From Siphonodentalium dalli (taxonomy: Eukaryota > Mollusca > Scaphopoda > Gadilida > Siphonodentaliidae), in NCBI GenBank assembly GCA_032622095.1, contig CP136068.1, positions 155,211,151 to 155,275,150 of the forward strand: DNA of 64,000 bases, written 5' to 3'. The translations under genes were made by a program, and so were the position numbers. A model generated the notes under the pieces. That model searched no databases. It was not told the DNA's origin and was given only the letters and a program-made list of their open reading frames with translations. Below, piece by piece: positions 35,965 to 48,704 of this stretch (positions within the stretch are counted from its first letter, which is position 1; each line of letters opens with the position of its first letter).

Positions 35965-38326
35965 GGTCCTACTAAAACCCGACCGCACCCGACCGCTCCC
36001 GACCGCACCCGACCGAACCGTCCCCCAGGGGTCCGAGCGAGATGGGGTTTGCACTATCGTGTAGAATGGACCCGAATGTACCAAAGTTCCAATCCACAAG
36101 TCGATAGCTCGAGCGAACACGGCACTGTTAACCCCTGACTGGCGGCCGTTTCCGCCAGGTACGGGAAATCCAAAAAGGCGCCGACCGCACCTCCCCTGAC
36201 TGCCTGACCACGGAAATGGACATTATATCATGAAGTGAATACCCATAGTGCATGCATGGGCGGTCGGATAAGTCGCTAGCTGCGAGACTGATTGAGCCCC
36301 CAAACATCCTAAATAAGGGTAAAAACCAACAAGAAGTGTACATATATATGACACTGCCATGTACATTCCTGTTAAAATCCAGCCTGAAACTATGAGCAAA
36401 GCAATATGAAATGTTACAGACATGATTGAGATGCCATCTATAAGATAGCTATCGAATTTGAACGCGTGTTGGTGAGAAACAAGCCACATACAGTCCTCTT
36501 GGGTTTTTAACCATTTCATCACTATAGATGTATGCACGTATGCACACTTTAATGTTAAATCTTTCCGAATTTTGTTGAAAAATCATGGTCTCAAGTGGTC
36601 ATTTTATCTTTTTAATATCTCTGGATATATCTGAAATGTTGCAAGCGCAATGAATAAAATTAAACACAACATCTATAGGCCGGAGTTATACAGTGTGTGT
36701 GTAATTTATTTTTAGATGAAAAACATGACTTTTGGAAGGAAACTTGAAGCTGATTATTTGCCTAGATGTATCTATATCTAACAGAATGTTTGTTGGCTAT
36801 TAAAATTGAAGTTGATTACAACACTTTGAGCCGAAGTGTCAGTGATATTTTCAAACGCAAACAGAGGCAAATGTATAATGACAAAAGCGACAAATTATAA
36901 TGCACGAGAAGCATGGTGTTTCACAAACATAGAAACACTTATGTTGAGATATGTTCAAAGTTAGCACATGGAAGCAGGCTTTATTATGATAAGAACGCAT
37001 ATTTTCTCGCGTGATATCCCACAGACCCCTGGCATATATGTCTTTGAGTGGTTTGGGTGTATTGTGCCAGGGACCTGTGGGATATCCCTCCGAAACATTG
37101 ATATTTCTCTCGGTAATTTCCTCGATGATCTCGTACACCTGCTTATCGCGCATTATCATTATTTTTCGATTTCTGAGATTGGGTGAATCAATATAGCTCC
37201 AAAAGTAATTTCCGTTAAATAATGGAAACGACATCCAGGTTAATGGTCCGAATGTTGACAATTTTCAACGTCAATCTTGGATGAACAGGAAACACTTTGC
37301 TCGTTTATCCTTTCACATCTTTATGTTGTAGATAACGGTTGTCTGTGCGAAAAAAAAATTCATCTGACCCCCCACCCCCCCCCCCCCCCCCCCCACATAC
37401 GGACACGCTTCCCAGGCACAATTCACACGAAAACTTTCCTACTAAAGACTTCTCACTTAAATAGCTTGTTGAAACGTGTCATATTGCAGTTGGGGTTAAC
37501 AGTGCCGTATCCGCTATCGATTTGAGGGTTGGAACTTTGGTATATTCGGATCCATTCTACACGATAGTGCAAACCCCATCTCGCTCGGAACCCTGGGGGC
37601 GATCCGGTCGGCTAATTCGATAGCTAATTCGGCAGCAGCGTATGGGCTAATTTATTCACTTCCGCTGCAACTAGCGACTTATCCGACCGCCCATGCATGC
37701 ACTATGGGTATTTACTTCATGATATAATGTCCATTTCCGTGGTCAGGCAGTCAGGGGAGGTGCGGTCGGCGCCTTTTTGGATTTCCCGTACCTGGCGGAA
37801 ACGGCCGCCAGTCAGGGGTTAACAGTGCCGTGTCCGCTCGAGCTATCGACTTGGGGATTGGAACTTTGGTACATTCGGGTCCATTCTACACGATAGTGCA
37901 AACCCCATCTCGCTCGGACCCCTAGGGGCGGTCCGGTCGGCGGGTGTTAATTTCGGCGTTGTTGCGTACATTTATAGCGAATTCGGCAGCAGCGTATGTG
38001 TTAATTTATTCACTTCCGCTGCAGCTAGCGACTTATCCGATCGCCCATGGATGCATATGGGTATTCACTTCATGATATAATGTCCATTTCCGTGGTCAGG
38101 CAGTCAGGGGAGGTGCGGTCGGCGCCTTTTTGGATTTCCCTTACCTGCGGAAACGGCCGCAAGTTAGGGGTTAACAGTGCCGTGTCCGCTCGAGCTATCG
38201 ACTTGGGGATTGGAACTTTGGTACATTCGGGTCCATTCTACACGATAGTGCAAACCCCATCTCGCTCGGACCCCTGGGGGCGGTCCGGTCGGGTGCGGTC
38301 GGGTGCGGTCGGGTTTTAGTAGGACC
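35965..38326. mobile_element. 2.3-kb long-TIR DNA transposon (copy 2)
   Basis: Duplicate of 25221-27545 with the same ends and the same two-and-a-half right arms. The poly-C tract near 37371-37395 is longer than in copy 1. No transposase is seen. Confidence 0.85.
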
Positions 38327-38645
38327 CCTCAGTGGCTTTGTTGGAATGTTTTTCCAAATTAGGACAGATTTGTCCTATATATCACGTGACTCATTTATTA
38401 TTGTAAATATGTTATGAATATATACAGTCTTATAAAATGTAAAATGTTAAAAGACTGAATAAAAAAGTTGAAGAAGAAGACATATAAGTGGAGACATGCC
38501 AATTCGACATGCACACTTGCATTCGTACTTGACAGTTAATTTAATACCAAAAGGCCGGCTCCCATTTATCAGGGTTTTCACAACTTTCAACACCAGCAAC
38601 GCACTCTTTTCAAGATACATGTTTCCCATTCCATTCTCGTCACAG

Positions 38646-38827
38646 CACGTTTCCACGGGACTTCAGCGTTTCAAAAGATATTAGTGATTGCGGCCAGGAA
38701 CTCACATGGTTTTTCATCATCGAACCACCTGGTGGGCCCCAGTTCTGTCCTGGGACATTCGAGGAACAGCTAAACACACCGCAGTTCCTCTACTCGAAGC
38801 TAAACATAGCAGCTGACTTCGACGGGG
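38646..38827 (+). CDS. Ectodomain-module exon 3 (copy 2)
   Basis: Duplicate of 27865-28049 with splice sites kept. Differences are Met to Thr at the first codon, loss of exactly one codon (GGC, so SDCGGQ becomes SDCGQ) and Val to Phe in the T-W-F-V-I-I strand. An exact three-base loss fits coding constraint. It enters in phase 2 and leaves in phase 1, so it cannot follow the first copy in frame; the two copies can only be alternatives. Confidence 0.73.
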
Positions 38828-39058
38828 GTAAGTTGATGTGTGTTGACAGTTCAGACTTTAAGATGCATTTTAACCCTTTCTGTACTAAATGGGTTATCAC
38901 ACTCAGTTAAAAAGTTAACATTTGGATTATCTATTATTCATCTGAATAATATTCAGCAAAATAAGCAGACGCCAGATAACAAATTAAAGTGCAGAAGGAG
39001 TCAGATAATAAGCTAGACAGCCGACCTTATTATCTGAACATTTCCTAAAGGAACTATA

Positions 39059-39136
39059 TAATCAAATATTTGTTTTACCCTCCGAAGCCAAATAGATAGT
39101 AATTAAGTGGCGCTTGATCGGATTGAGTACCTTTAA
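39059..39136. mobile_element. Right remnant of the TTAAAGGTACTC MITE
   Basis: Only the right part of the MITE seen at 28841-29214 remains, ending GATTGAGTACCTTTAA. Because the right end is present without the left, the size difference between the duplicates is a deletion here, not an insertion in copy 1. Confidence 0.88.
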
Positions 39137-41415
39137 GTTTGGTAAATAAACACAGGAAAATCATATTAGTATATGGTCGATAGAATAAATGTTTAGACCC
39201 GAAATAGATTGGTAAATAAGCCGTGTTGGTCTCAAAATGTGCGGACTGGTTTGCATGACAACATATACAAAGTCCGCTAATATTCGCTTTGGGGGAAAAT
39301 GTACAATTCAATGTATTGCGTCCAAAATGGAATTTTAGTCTCGAATTGCTGAATGTATGCGGTAGCCGCGCTAATACATGCCAAATCACAATGCTTAGTT
39401 GTAAACCATATCTGTAGATGACTGTGCCGAAATGGACAACATCCAATGAAATTTATATGTTGTGCAAAATTGAATAGCTAGTCATATAAGAGTGAACAAA
39501 CGCTAGAATATTGTGAGGAAGAATGATTGCAGAGAATAATAGAAACTTCGGATCTGAGATGTACGAATGGTCTCCAATTGATCAAATGCGAGAACAAGCG
39601 AAAGTAGGTTCGCATACAACGGTAATCTGGACTTTAGAAATTTATTTGTACAGTTATCTTGAATCGTGTGATATATTATGTGCAGCTATATACGATAATA
39701 GCATATGCTGTTTTGATATGTGTTTTATCTTAATGAGATAGAAATATGAAAAATCATACTTCTGACGAGTTGAGATAAAACACATCTAAAAACACACTAT
39801 TCTATTGTTGTATTTATCTTATGCCAACTGACACTATCACTTTTGAGCAAATTAAGCCAAATTTATGTCAGTTTTGAGACAAAAACAACCTACATTTTGA
39901 TAATTTCGAAGAGTAATTTGGTAATTTCGAAGAGCAATTCCCGTTACGCATAAATACACAGTTACAGTACTAGATATAAGTCCTGATTTAATATTAATCC
40001 AAATTCTTTCAATCAAATGTCAATGTTCTCGAACAAAAAGCAAAGTTTTTGCAAACTGTTATATTTTAGAATCGCTAGATTGAAAATAACCACGCAAATT
40101 CTGAGAAAAGTGTACATCTAAATTTTGCAAAGTTTGTGCTGTGCAAGCTGTCTAAAACATGGGAACAGAACAGTGAAAGTTAAAATTTAGGGACATTTGA
40201 TCATGTTTCATCGAATATGTAGCTACTTTACTATTTTATTCCACAATGTATGCATTAATTTATTCGTTTAAACCATCCGAAATGCTAAAGTAGATGTGAC
40301 CCAATTCGAGGCGAGAGTTTTTGTTGATACGTCGCTAAGACAGCAATGTCGTGAGGTGAAAGGTCAAGTTGCGCATAATCCTTTCTTGGAGTATAATACA
40401 CTTCTGTAAGATATAGCTAAAATTTAATATACAGTATAACATCAAACCGGTACGAGATAAACACAATTAAGTAGGATTTAGTTGTGATGTATTGATTATG
40501 TGACCTTTTCTAGAAGCAGACATAATTATATATACTCATCATTTATTTTGATATCGACAACATCAAACATGTCTAAATTCAATGCTGTAGAACAGTATGA
40601 TATATATGTATAGATTAATCGGTAAAATGTGTATATCCCATTTTCTGTGTCTCAAAATAGTAATCATATTGGCCTTCGATCGGTTGATGAAACGCCAAGA
40701 TTTCGCTTTTGTCACAAGAAAACATTGTGGTACATTATGAACGCAATTTGTCAAAACTCAAAGGAGTTATCTTCAATAAATTCTAAACAAGACCAAAACT
40801 GCCTTAATTCTCTGTGGCAGAGACTGTGTCTATACCCAAGAAGTTATATTTCCTTATATTCAGGCCACATTTATAAGCCATATATAAACGAAACGTCGAA
40901 AAGTACTACGTTTTCTGCAACCCTCACATCGGACTACGTTTTCTGCAAACGCATTACCGCTTTTACCGTTCGTTCTAATGTTACACGTATCTCCTGAAAA
41001 AATACCAAACAAGAACATTGAGTGAATAGTCGACGCCGATATAACAACTTTAAAGCTAATCACCTAATATCTACATGTAGCTCAAGTGCGTGGTGGTGGT
41101 AGTGGTAAGATATTTTCTAGCAGCAAGATACTGAAAACTAATATTGTGCATTGCGTGGTAGCATATTCCAGTTGGAAAGTGCCGACAGAAGTAATCTGAA
41201 AAAAATGTCTACTAAGCAATCGGTTTGGTAGCAACATGATACATGCAATTAGTACGATGTTCCGCATCTGTGATCTGGTGATACGTGGTGCTAATCTATT
41301 GAACAGATGAGTGTTTTTAAAGTACAATAAGCATTGAGACATAGTGCATGGTTTCTTATCACGGAGAGTGTTAACAATTCCGGAAATGTAACTAGTATAT
41401 TTATACTGCAAGGGT

Positions 41416-42056
41416 AGATCAGATGATCATATGTTTATTACGCCTTTCGTCGCATTTGACATAACAGGCGATTCAATTTCAAACAGTGTACATATTACAT
41501 AATATAAATGTGAGTTGACATAATATACATACACAATATAGGTTGGAGTTATTAGTGTACTACATGTACATGGTATATTGATTGAGGTTATAGCTATCTT
41601 ATAATGTGATAATGTTATCTTATAATTATTGGGGGTATATAATGTATGTGGGGCGATTCCCTGTACATATGTTGTATGAGGGTGGGCATTTGTTGTTGTT
41701 GTTTTTTTTTTTTTTTTCATTGAGCCTCAGGAGTGGATCATTAGTGTTTGGGCCTTTTTTAGATATATTGATAGATTTACTATGATCTTTCTGTTATTTG
41801 TATCGAAGAGGTCATGTAATTTAATTGTGTTCGGTCGGTTGCGATAGTAGGCTTTCAAATATTTAGTTCTGAGGGAAGTTAACCGATGGCAGTTCATAAC
41901 AAGGTGGTACTCATCGCCGAGTTCATCCATACAAAGAGTGCATATTCGTTCTGTGCATGGGGTGTTTGTCCAAGAACCAGTTTCCACCGGAAGTCGGTGG
42001 TTTCTGGTTCTGAATCTCAGTAGTGGCAGGACCATATAGTTATTCTAACTTCAATT
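41416..42056 (-). mobile_element. LINE 3' end, minus strand (copy 2)
   Basis: Better preserved than 31571-32215. The minus-strand frame reads LLRFRTRNHRLPVETGSWTN, ERICTLCMDELGDEYHLVMN and CHRLTSLRTKYLKAYYRN, then FDTNNRKIIVNLSIYLKK: a C-x-x-C...H-x(4)-C knuckle at the end of a LINE ORF2, with its 3' tail toward 41416. 5'-truncated; no reverse transcriptase remains here. Confidence 0.82.
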
Positions 42057-42293
42057 TCTGTGTTACATTCAATAATTAATCATCATGCCCACTGAATTTA
42101 CCACACGCTGTGTGGCGAAGCATTACTTCGTGTGTTGCATCACCGAAATTACTATTTTGGCCCGACTGTTGGGTGTATTCTGAGCAGAAACCGCGAACTT
42201 TAAGGACGTCAATCATTGCGTTTGACTTGCATTGCAGTGACCGATATATTACTCAGATGGATCTGTTTTAATGAGCTGTGTATCCTTAAAGAC

Positions 42294-42458
42294 ATTTAAC
42301 AATAGACTTTTATATTACCAATACGTATTTAACAATAGACTTTTATATTACCAATACGTATTTAACAATATACTTTTATATTACCAATACGTATTTAACA
42401 ATAGACTTTTATATTACCAATACGTATTTAACAATAGACTTTTATATTATCAATACGT
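42294..42458. repeat. 33-bp minisatellite, five copies
   Basis: Same unit as 32456-32719 with three fewer copies. Confidence 0.95.
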
Positions 42459-44426
42459 ATTTTCACTTCTAGATGATTGTCCAACATGTTCCTTTCGTCG
42501 TGGCATGGTTAGCAGTTGCTGCCATTTCATTCCCGCGATTCTTATATTTTCAGTCCATGCATGACACTCTATTCATTCTCGTAATCTAATTTCACACAAA
42601 TTGGTATAACTGCATAATTTCTGTGCCACAATATATATGACTTATCAGGAGAACTGGTGTAATTTAGACAACCATGTTTGACGCCAACTGTGATCACAAT
42701 GTTTCCCAAAGGCGGATTGCATATGTGTTAAACTGAAGACTATCATGCGTCTTTTGACGACACTTTTGTTTTACCAATTTCTTCTATTATTCCGGGTCAA
42801 CCCATCATTTCGCGTGAAACGACCAAACTATATATACACGATTCACATATATATGCGTGCGTTAATCTCAGTAACACAATATCTGATGATGTATTTAGTT
42901 GGTTTAAACATGTGTATTGCAACAAAAATTACAAGGGATTTGGGACACAATTTATATCAACGTAATGTAGCCGCTATACTAAAATGTATTTATGTTAGCG
43001 GATTACACATGTTGTATTTGATTGTGTTCGCGCCGATTGCAATCTACAATGTATGGATTGTTAACATGCGAAAACATTTCTGAATCTAGCTTCAGTTCTA
43101 ACCATTTCGGCAGAGGTAAGCACCTCTTAGATACTGAATGTTCTAATGCCTTTAGTTTGCGAATTATTACCATTATTTTCAAATGCCGCGTGCATATGGA
43201 CTGATCGTATGAATGTAAACGCCAAACTATAATATGGGTGTTAAGCATTAGCCAGCTTTAGCCACACGTTCGTGTAACCTTTAACGTGCACGCCCGATAA
43301 CCCTAGAGGCTGGTGGCTGTGGGAAGGCATATTGCTGTAGTGATATTGTGTGGCGGTTTTCACACGTGTGCTCAGAATTTGAGGAAAGTCATAAATTATG
43401 GAATCCACCGGCGAGAACGCTTATGGCATTATATAGGACCATGACTGGTGTATTCATACACCATTTGTGATAGCCGTGTGCCTTTAGATATATTTTTTAT
43501 TACTTAATTTGTCGAATTTTACAACCTGTTTTTGTCGTTTATCAAAGAAACTACCTAATATAAATGGTAGAAATCTCGATATGTAGGCGTCATGTACACA
43601 TGTCACTAGATGCACATTCCATTGATACAATGAAACCAAAATCCACAATAAAAGACATATTTTTCGTGGAAAAATATCGATTTTCCTGAGTGTCATATCA
43701 CAAATTTATGACAGGCATATTGCCCCCGCAGATAGGCTCATGGCAAAGCACAAACTTGTTATGATAGGCAAGTGGCATTGTTGATAGGCACGTGGTAAAT
43801 ATTGACCAAGCTCCAATTTAGCACTTTAAAGCCAACAATATGCAACTTCTGGCATATATTATGTTATAAATACACTCTGGAATGATTATTCAATCATATA
43901 AAATAGACAGAACCACACATATGTGTGCATGACGTGAAAATTAACGCACGAGTTTGTTACGCGGAATGTTACAACGTTACAACGATGGGGCGCGAGTTGT
44001 AACTTGCAGCATAATTAAATTTTCTCACCACGCACACATAATGTGTGGTTGTGTTTTATTACACACCCACTAGAACTATTCAACATCGAGATTTAGCGTT
44101 TATTGATTCGTTTCTGTCGTAATTTATAGCCATTTTTATCAAACTGATAGGCGACTTTATTAATAAAGTTTGTAGTTCTTGTTCAAAAGATAAAGTTGAC
44201 GTAATTTGTGACTCGTGACGTCGACGTTTTCCGTATTGTATACGTGTTGAATACGTTGGTAAAGATATTGTATGGGCTACACACTGCTCCATATAAGAAA
44301 TTAACACAAAGATTCATCTAGATCGGGCTCTATTTCTTCTGGTTCCGACATTATTTAAGCTTCTTTCTGAAATAGATAATTGAGCGGAGCCTGAGTCAGA
44401 TAAAAATACAATTGGACCACTATAAA

Positions 44427-44833
44427 TGGTTGGCATTTTTTGTCAATACCGTGGGGCAGGTTGGGTACGAAGTAGGTACAAAGTGTCGGCTCTTTCACTA
44501 ATGGCCTTCTAACGTCAACCATTTCTGAGATATGCATTACAGTTTAAACGGAAGTTGCAAAACCCGCTCAAATTTGTGCTATTATTTCATAATAAACTGA
44601 ATAAATACTAATTATTTCTAAGTTTTAATACATTTTATCAGATTTATTGACTAATTTCTGCATTTATAAGCAGAATCTTAGATTTAAATGTCAGAAAATC
44701 TGAAATCATCCCGCGATGACAACTCGATGTTTTTTTTTTCCTGAGGTGATCATTTCTCCGATATGATATCGTACTCAGTGAATGTTAGACGCACCCAAAA
44801 ACCTGCCCCACGGTATTGACAAAAACATTTACC
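44427..44833. mobile_element. ~407-bp MITE, possible hAT type
   Basis: Inverted ends carry TTTTTGTCAATACCGTGGGG and its complement CCCCACGGTATTGACAAAAA, with outer bases TGGT and ACC. ACTATAAA occurs on both sides (44419-44426 and 44834-44841), an 8-base target duplication as in hAT elements. The same ACTATAAATG ends duplication copy 1 at 34681-34690. Confidence 0.85.
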
Positions 44834-44975
44834 ACTATAAATGCACACGAAATCTCACGGCGATTCCTCCTATATATAGCCCATGAGACAACAGCGCCCA
44901 CCCAATTAAGTTAACGCCCCACACACATTTGTATTATTGCTCGGTGCTCCTGTTTATGTATATGCGGCATAACTG

Positions 44976-45039
44976 GGTCATGGTCCAGGTCCACTATATA
45001 AATGGTAGCTATATTATCTATATGTAGTGGACCATGACC
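44976..45039. repeat. Short hairpin
   Basis: GGTCATGGTCCA pairs with TGGACCATGACC, and the inner GTCCACTATATA with TATATGTAGTGGAC, around an AT-rich loop. Confidence 0.75.
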
Positions 45040-45043
45040 ATTC

Positions 45044-46781
45044 AGCCTGAAAACTGCACAAAGCTGGCATGGCTCATTTTTTTACATTAAAATATGCTGA
45101 ATAGTTTGGGCTATACTTTCCCCATTTTCAATTAAAACCCCATTTTGCAAGTTAGTCACAGTTAAAACCTTTTACATTACAACTGCCAGTATTTAGTTCT
45201 TGGAAATAAGTAGTGTATGTTTCCTGACTCATGGACGATGTGAATTTACAACACTGTGAATAATATAGCATCACAAAAGCGTTTTTCTCAGACTAAAACC
45301 ACTATTGATCATTGTGCTACATGCGTGTCTGTGTTTGCCATATGTCTATCCTCTCGGTGTTTGGCTATTCAATATGCCTACCACAAAATATTGACGGGAC
45401 AGTATGTCAAATAGCTTTTTTTTAACTGAAAATGCATTATTTGAGTTCGCAGTCATGTTTGTCTTGTCACTGAGATACTATACCACATGTATCCACGAAA
45501 ATAACTTACAAATCGACATGCTGAGCAAATTTGGGAGTCTGTTTACTTTGAAAGTTTGAAAAAGTCGACAAAATCCGAGATATTTTGTCTTCAAACAACG
45601 TATTCTACAATGCCAAATTGTTACCAAGAGGTTCAACTTATAAATCAAATATTACTGCATCTGACGTGATAAAAAAAATCTGACCTTTTACAGCGTATTT
45701 GATCAATTATAATCTAAAACATACCTTGGTTGAGAAACCCGCCACGCAATATCACTACAGCAATATGCCTATCCACAGCCACCAGCCTATAGGGTTATCG
45801 GGCGTGACGTGTGCTACCAGTACCAGTGGAAGACACCTGACTCACGCGATCATTCCGCATACACGTGCACGGCCAAACCTTGTATAAGTTTTGTGCCCAA
45901 CGTGTAACATATGAACATTGTCGCCATGAGGAACAATCCAATCTATTATTAACCGCACGAGCGACCAACATTCTACGGGAATTAGGACAATGGGAGCTGG
46001 CTGAGCTGAATAACTTACATTGTATTATGATTGAAGTCTATCAAGCGTAGCCGTGTGCGTAATTTGTCCTCATCATCGACTACTCTTTACACGTTTGGCA
46101 GAATGATGTCTATAAACGTGTAGCTTTGACGCCGTGACATTATTTGTATGCATAACAAGTAAATGCAGCAATACCATAGCAACGAAGTAGAACGTTACGC
46201 ATACGTGCGTCTAGAACTGGCTACTAACAGGCTTAACACTTGTCGGCTGAGATTTGTTTCCACATCATAACCGCATTCATGGCTGTCCAATCAGATTAAC
46301 ATTTGATAAATGAATTACTCGTGTTAAGATGCGTGTCCAGTTGATATATGTGTTCGTTAACTACAATATAATCTTTGCAGTAATTTCTTCGACTTGGATT
46401 GGGTTCATTTTCAAGTCATAAATGGCCATTCCTCATATAAACTTAAATTGTTAACGACGTCATCTTTGTTACGAAAAGTCACCCTTGTCATCGTCATTGG
46501 CATGCGATAGTTAATACTAAGGAACGACAAGGATGTTTCTCAAAATTATGAACAAAACTAGAGGACACCTGTATATTCCTGAAGCCGATAAATTATACAT
46601 TACATAATTTCTGTCTGATTATTTTCAGAGCCGTCGTCAATGGGGAAGGCAGATCGGTTCACAATCTCTATTTTTTGGTGATGGCCTATATATGGCATCG
46701 TCGAATCCGAGTGATAACAGTCAGAAGACGATTGGCTACTGGGGCAAGGAACGAGGACTAGTATTATTATATGTATGAGGC
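45044..46781. other. No gene recognised
   Basis: Holds the inverted dispersed-repeat fragment at 45736-45815. No exon, RNA gene or other element is recognised. Confidence 0.5.
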
Positions 46782-47900
46782 TTAACCCTTCCAGGAGCTT
46801 GCTGAAATTTAGCGAAAACCATGTGCCAATGCATTCTCTTATATAAGCGAGTCTCCCATAGGGAGACTCGCATATATAAGAAAATGCATTGGCCTAACAA
46901 TATTTACCTCGACCTTGTAAGCCAGTGCATTCCCTTATATATGCGAGGCCCCTTGTGGGAGACTCGCACTTATAAGAGAATGCACTGGCACATGATCTGT
47001 AATGCTGCACCAGCATTGACAATGATATTAAGCTTAAATTATATTAAGCTTAAATGGTTCCAGTATAGAATTAATACACGAATTATAATATACAAATACA
47101 CTATTATAAACAATCAAAATTAAAGACGACGATTCGTGCTCTTTCTGAAAATGCAATATTGATTCGATAGCGCATATCTTCTGGGAATGCCGTGTTATTC
47201 ACACATTCTGGAAAAATGATGAAATGTGGGTATATAATCTCACAAGCTACAGAATGCATTTGACCCTAGAAATGGCAATATTTAGCACGTCTCCCGATAA
47301 AGAGCTCACCCCACGGGTACGTTTCTTCTTACTACATGTATTTGTCCCATAAAATATTTACAGATGGAATAGCAATAAACCAAACATGAATGTACTGAAA
47401 TGGGAATTAAATGCATACATTCAGGCAGAACGCATAACTTACTATAACCAATGTAGATACAGTAAATTCACACAACGATGGTCATATTTATAAAACGTTA
47501 ATCAAATAAGTTGAGATATGTATTTTTGCAATGCTGCTCGGAGATATACCACACTGCATGTACGTGTTTATACGTGTATATAACAGTATAACTTCCCTAT
47601 GACATATAGACATCCCGATATAGATATGACAACAAAAGACAAAGTAATACATTATTACTGCAAATGACTATTAAATATATGCACTTAGTGCACCTATGTG
47701 TGCCCTCTCCAGCCCACCCTCCCTCAAAATATAAAAAACAGACAAGCGGCAAAACAGTATATATGTCACATGATTAAATCGTATAAGATGTGTATATGTA
47801 CTAGCTTTGGTTTCTTTTTTATCTTGAATTATTATGTCTGAATAAAAAAATATTATAAAAAAAATGCTGCACTAGCACAGCTCCCGTCACGAAAGGGTTT
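46782..47900. mobile_element. Diverged double-hairpin MITE split by a LINE
   Basis: It begins TTAACCCTTCCAGG. Hairpins at 46827-46893 and 46922-46988 (arms CCAATGCATTCTCTTATAT and CCAGTGCATTCCCTTATATA) have the layout of 15550 and 28305 but different loop sequence. After the LINE insertion, GCTCCCGTCACGAAAGGGTT near 47881-47900 may be the inverted right end. Confidence 0.7.
47016..47862 (+). mobile_element. 5'-truncated Tx1/L1-like LINE remnant
   Basis: Flanking copies of AATGCTGCACCAGCA and AATGCTGCACTAGCA (47001-47015, 47863-47877) are a 15-base target duplication with one mismatch, and the insert ends in an A-rich tail. Translated, it gives LKWFQYRINTRIIIYKY, then after a frameshift DDSCSF, CNIDSIAHIFWECRVIHTFW and later MNVLKWELNAYIQAERITYY: the C-terminal zinc-knuckle region of Tx1/L1-type ORF2. 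A frameshift and two in-frame stops show that it is dead. Confidence 0.82.
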
Positions 47901-48110
47901 ATTCACGCTTTGGAGAGTCATGTGTTTCGAGTTTATGAGTCTCACGCATTCAAAATGGCTGAGTGGGTGTTTTGCTTTATCATACACTCTTAACACACTG
48001 TACTATAAGTTTGTACGAAATCCGCGATTATTTCAATGAATGGGCATGCCCCTCCTCAGACCCCCATCTTCACATGGACGGTGCAAATTATGTATCTTTA
48101 TACGAAACAA

Positions 48111-48535
48111 TTAGGTGCCCTGTGGAGCAGTCTGTTTAGGTGCCCTGTGGAGCAGTCTGTTTATGTGCCCTGTGGAGCAGTCTGTTTATGTGCCCTGTTG
48201 AGCAGTCTGTTTAGGTGCCCTGTGGAGCAGTCTGTTTAGGTGCCATGTGGAGCAGTCTGTTTAGGTGCCCTGTGGAGCAGTCTGTTTATGTGCCCTGTGG
48301 AGCAGTCAGTTTAGGTGCCATGTGGAGCAGTCTGTTTAGGTGCCCTGTGGAGCAGTCTGTTTAGGTGCCATGTGGAGCAGTCTGTTTAGGTGCCATGTGG
48401 AACAGTCTGTTTAGGTGCCCTGTGGAGCAGTCTGTTTAGGTGCCCTGTGGATAAGTCTGTTTAGGTGCCCTGTGGAGCAGTCTGTTTAGGTGCCCTGTGG
48501 AGCAGTCTGTTTAGGTGCCCTGTGGAGCAGTCTGT
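48111..48535. repeat. 25-bp minisatellite, 17 copies
   Basis: Exactly 17 contiguous units of TTAGGTGCCCTGTGGAGCAG plus TCTGT with scattered substitutions (CC/CA, G/A, TTAG/TTAT). No spacers, so not CRISPR-like. Any protein-like reading is an artefact. Confidence 0.96.
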
Positions 48536-48704
48536 TTTACTGGATCATACGCTCAATACGAACCTATTTGAAGATCAAAGTAGATTGAATATGAATGTAT
48601 TTTAAAACGACATAAGTCCAATATGGCACTATTCTACCAATAGGTTCTATGCATACATATGGAAGCGTATTGGTGCCACATAAAAATAAAAATTTGGGTC
48701 CCAG

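Larger units (their letters stand above)
34691..44428. repeat. Second large duplication, copy 2
   Basis: It begins in mid-retroposon (TTTTGACCTTGAAGTTACCC), fusing the middle of unit 2 to the tail of unit 5, so about 1.7 kb of the cluster is missing. It also lacks about 0.86 kb (28277-29138 of copy 1), has three fewer 33-bp units and three fewer 25-bp units, but has 19 extra bases near 37086. It ends where a MITE begins at 44427. Confidence 0.93.

Noticed and set aside
48111-48535. CRISPR-like regular repeat
   Set aside because: Units are contiguous with no unique spacers, and the context is eukaryotic.
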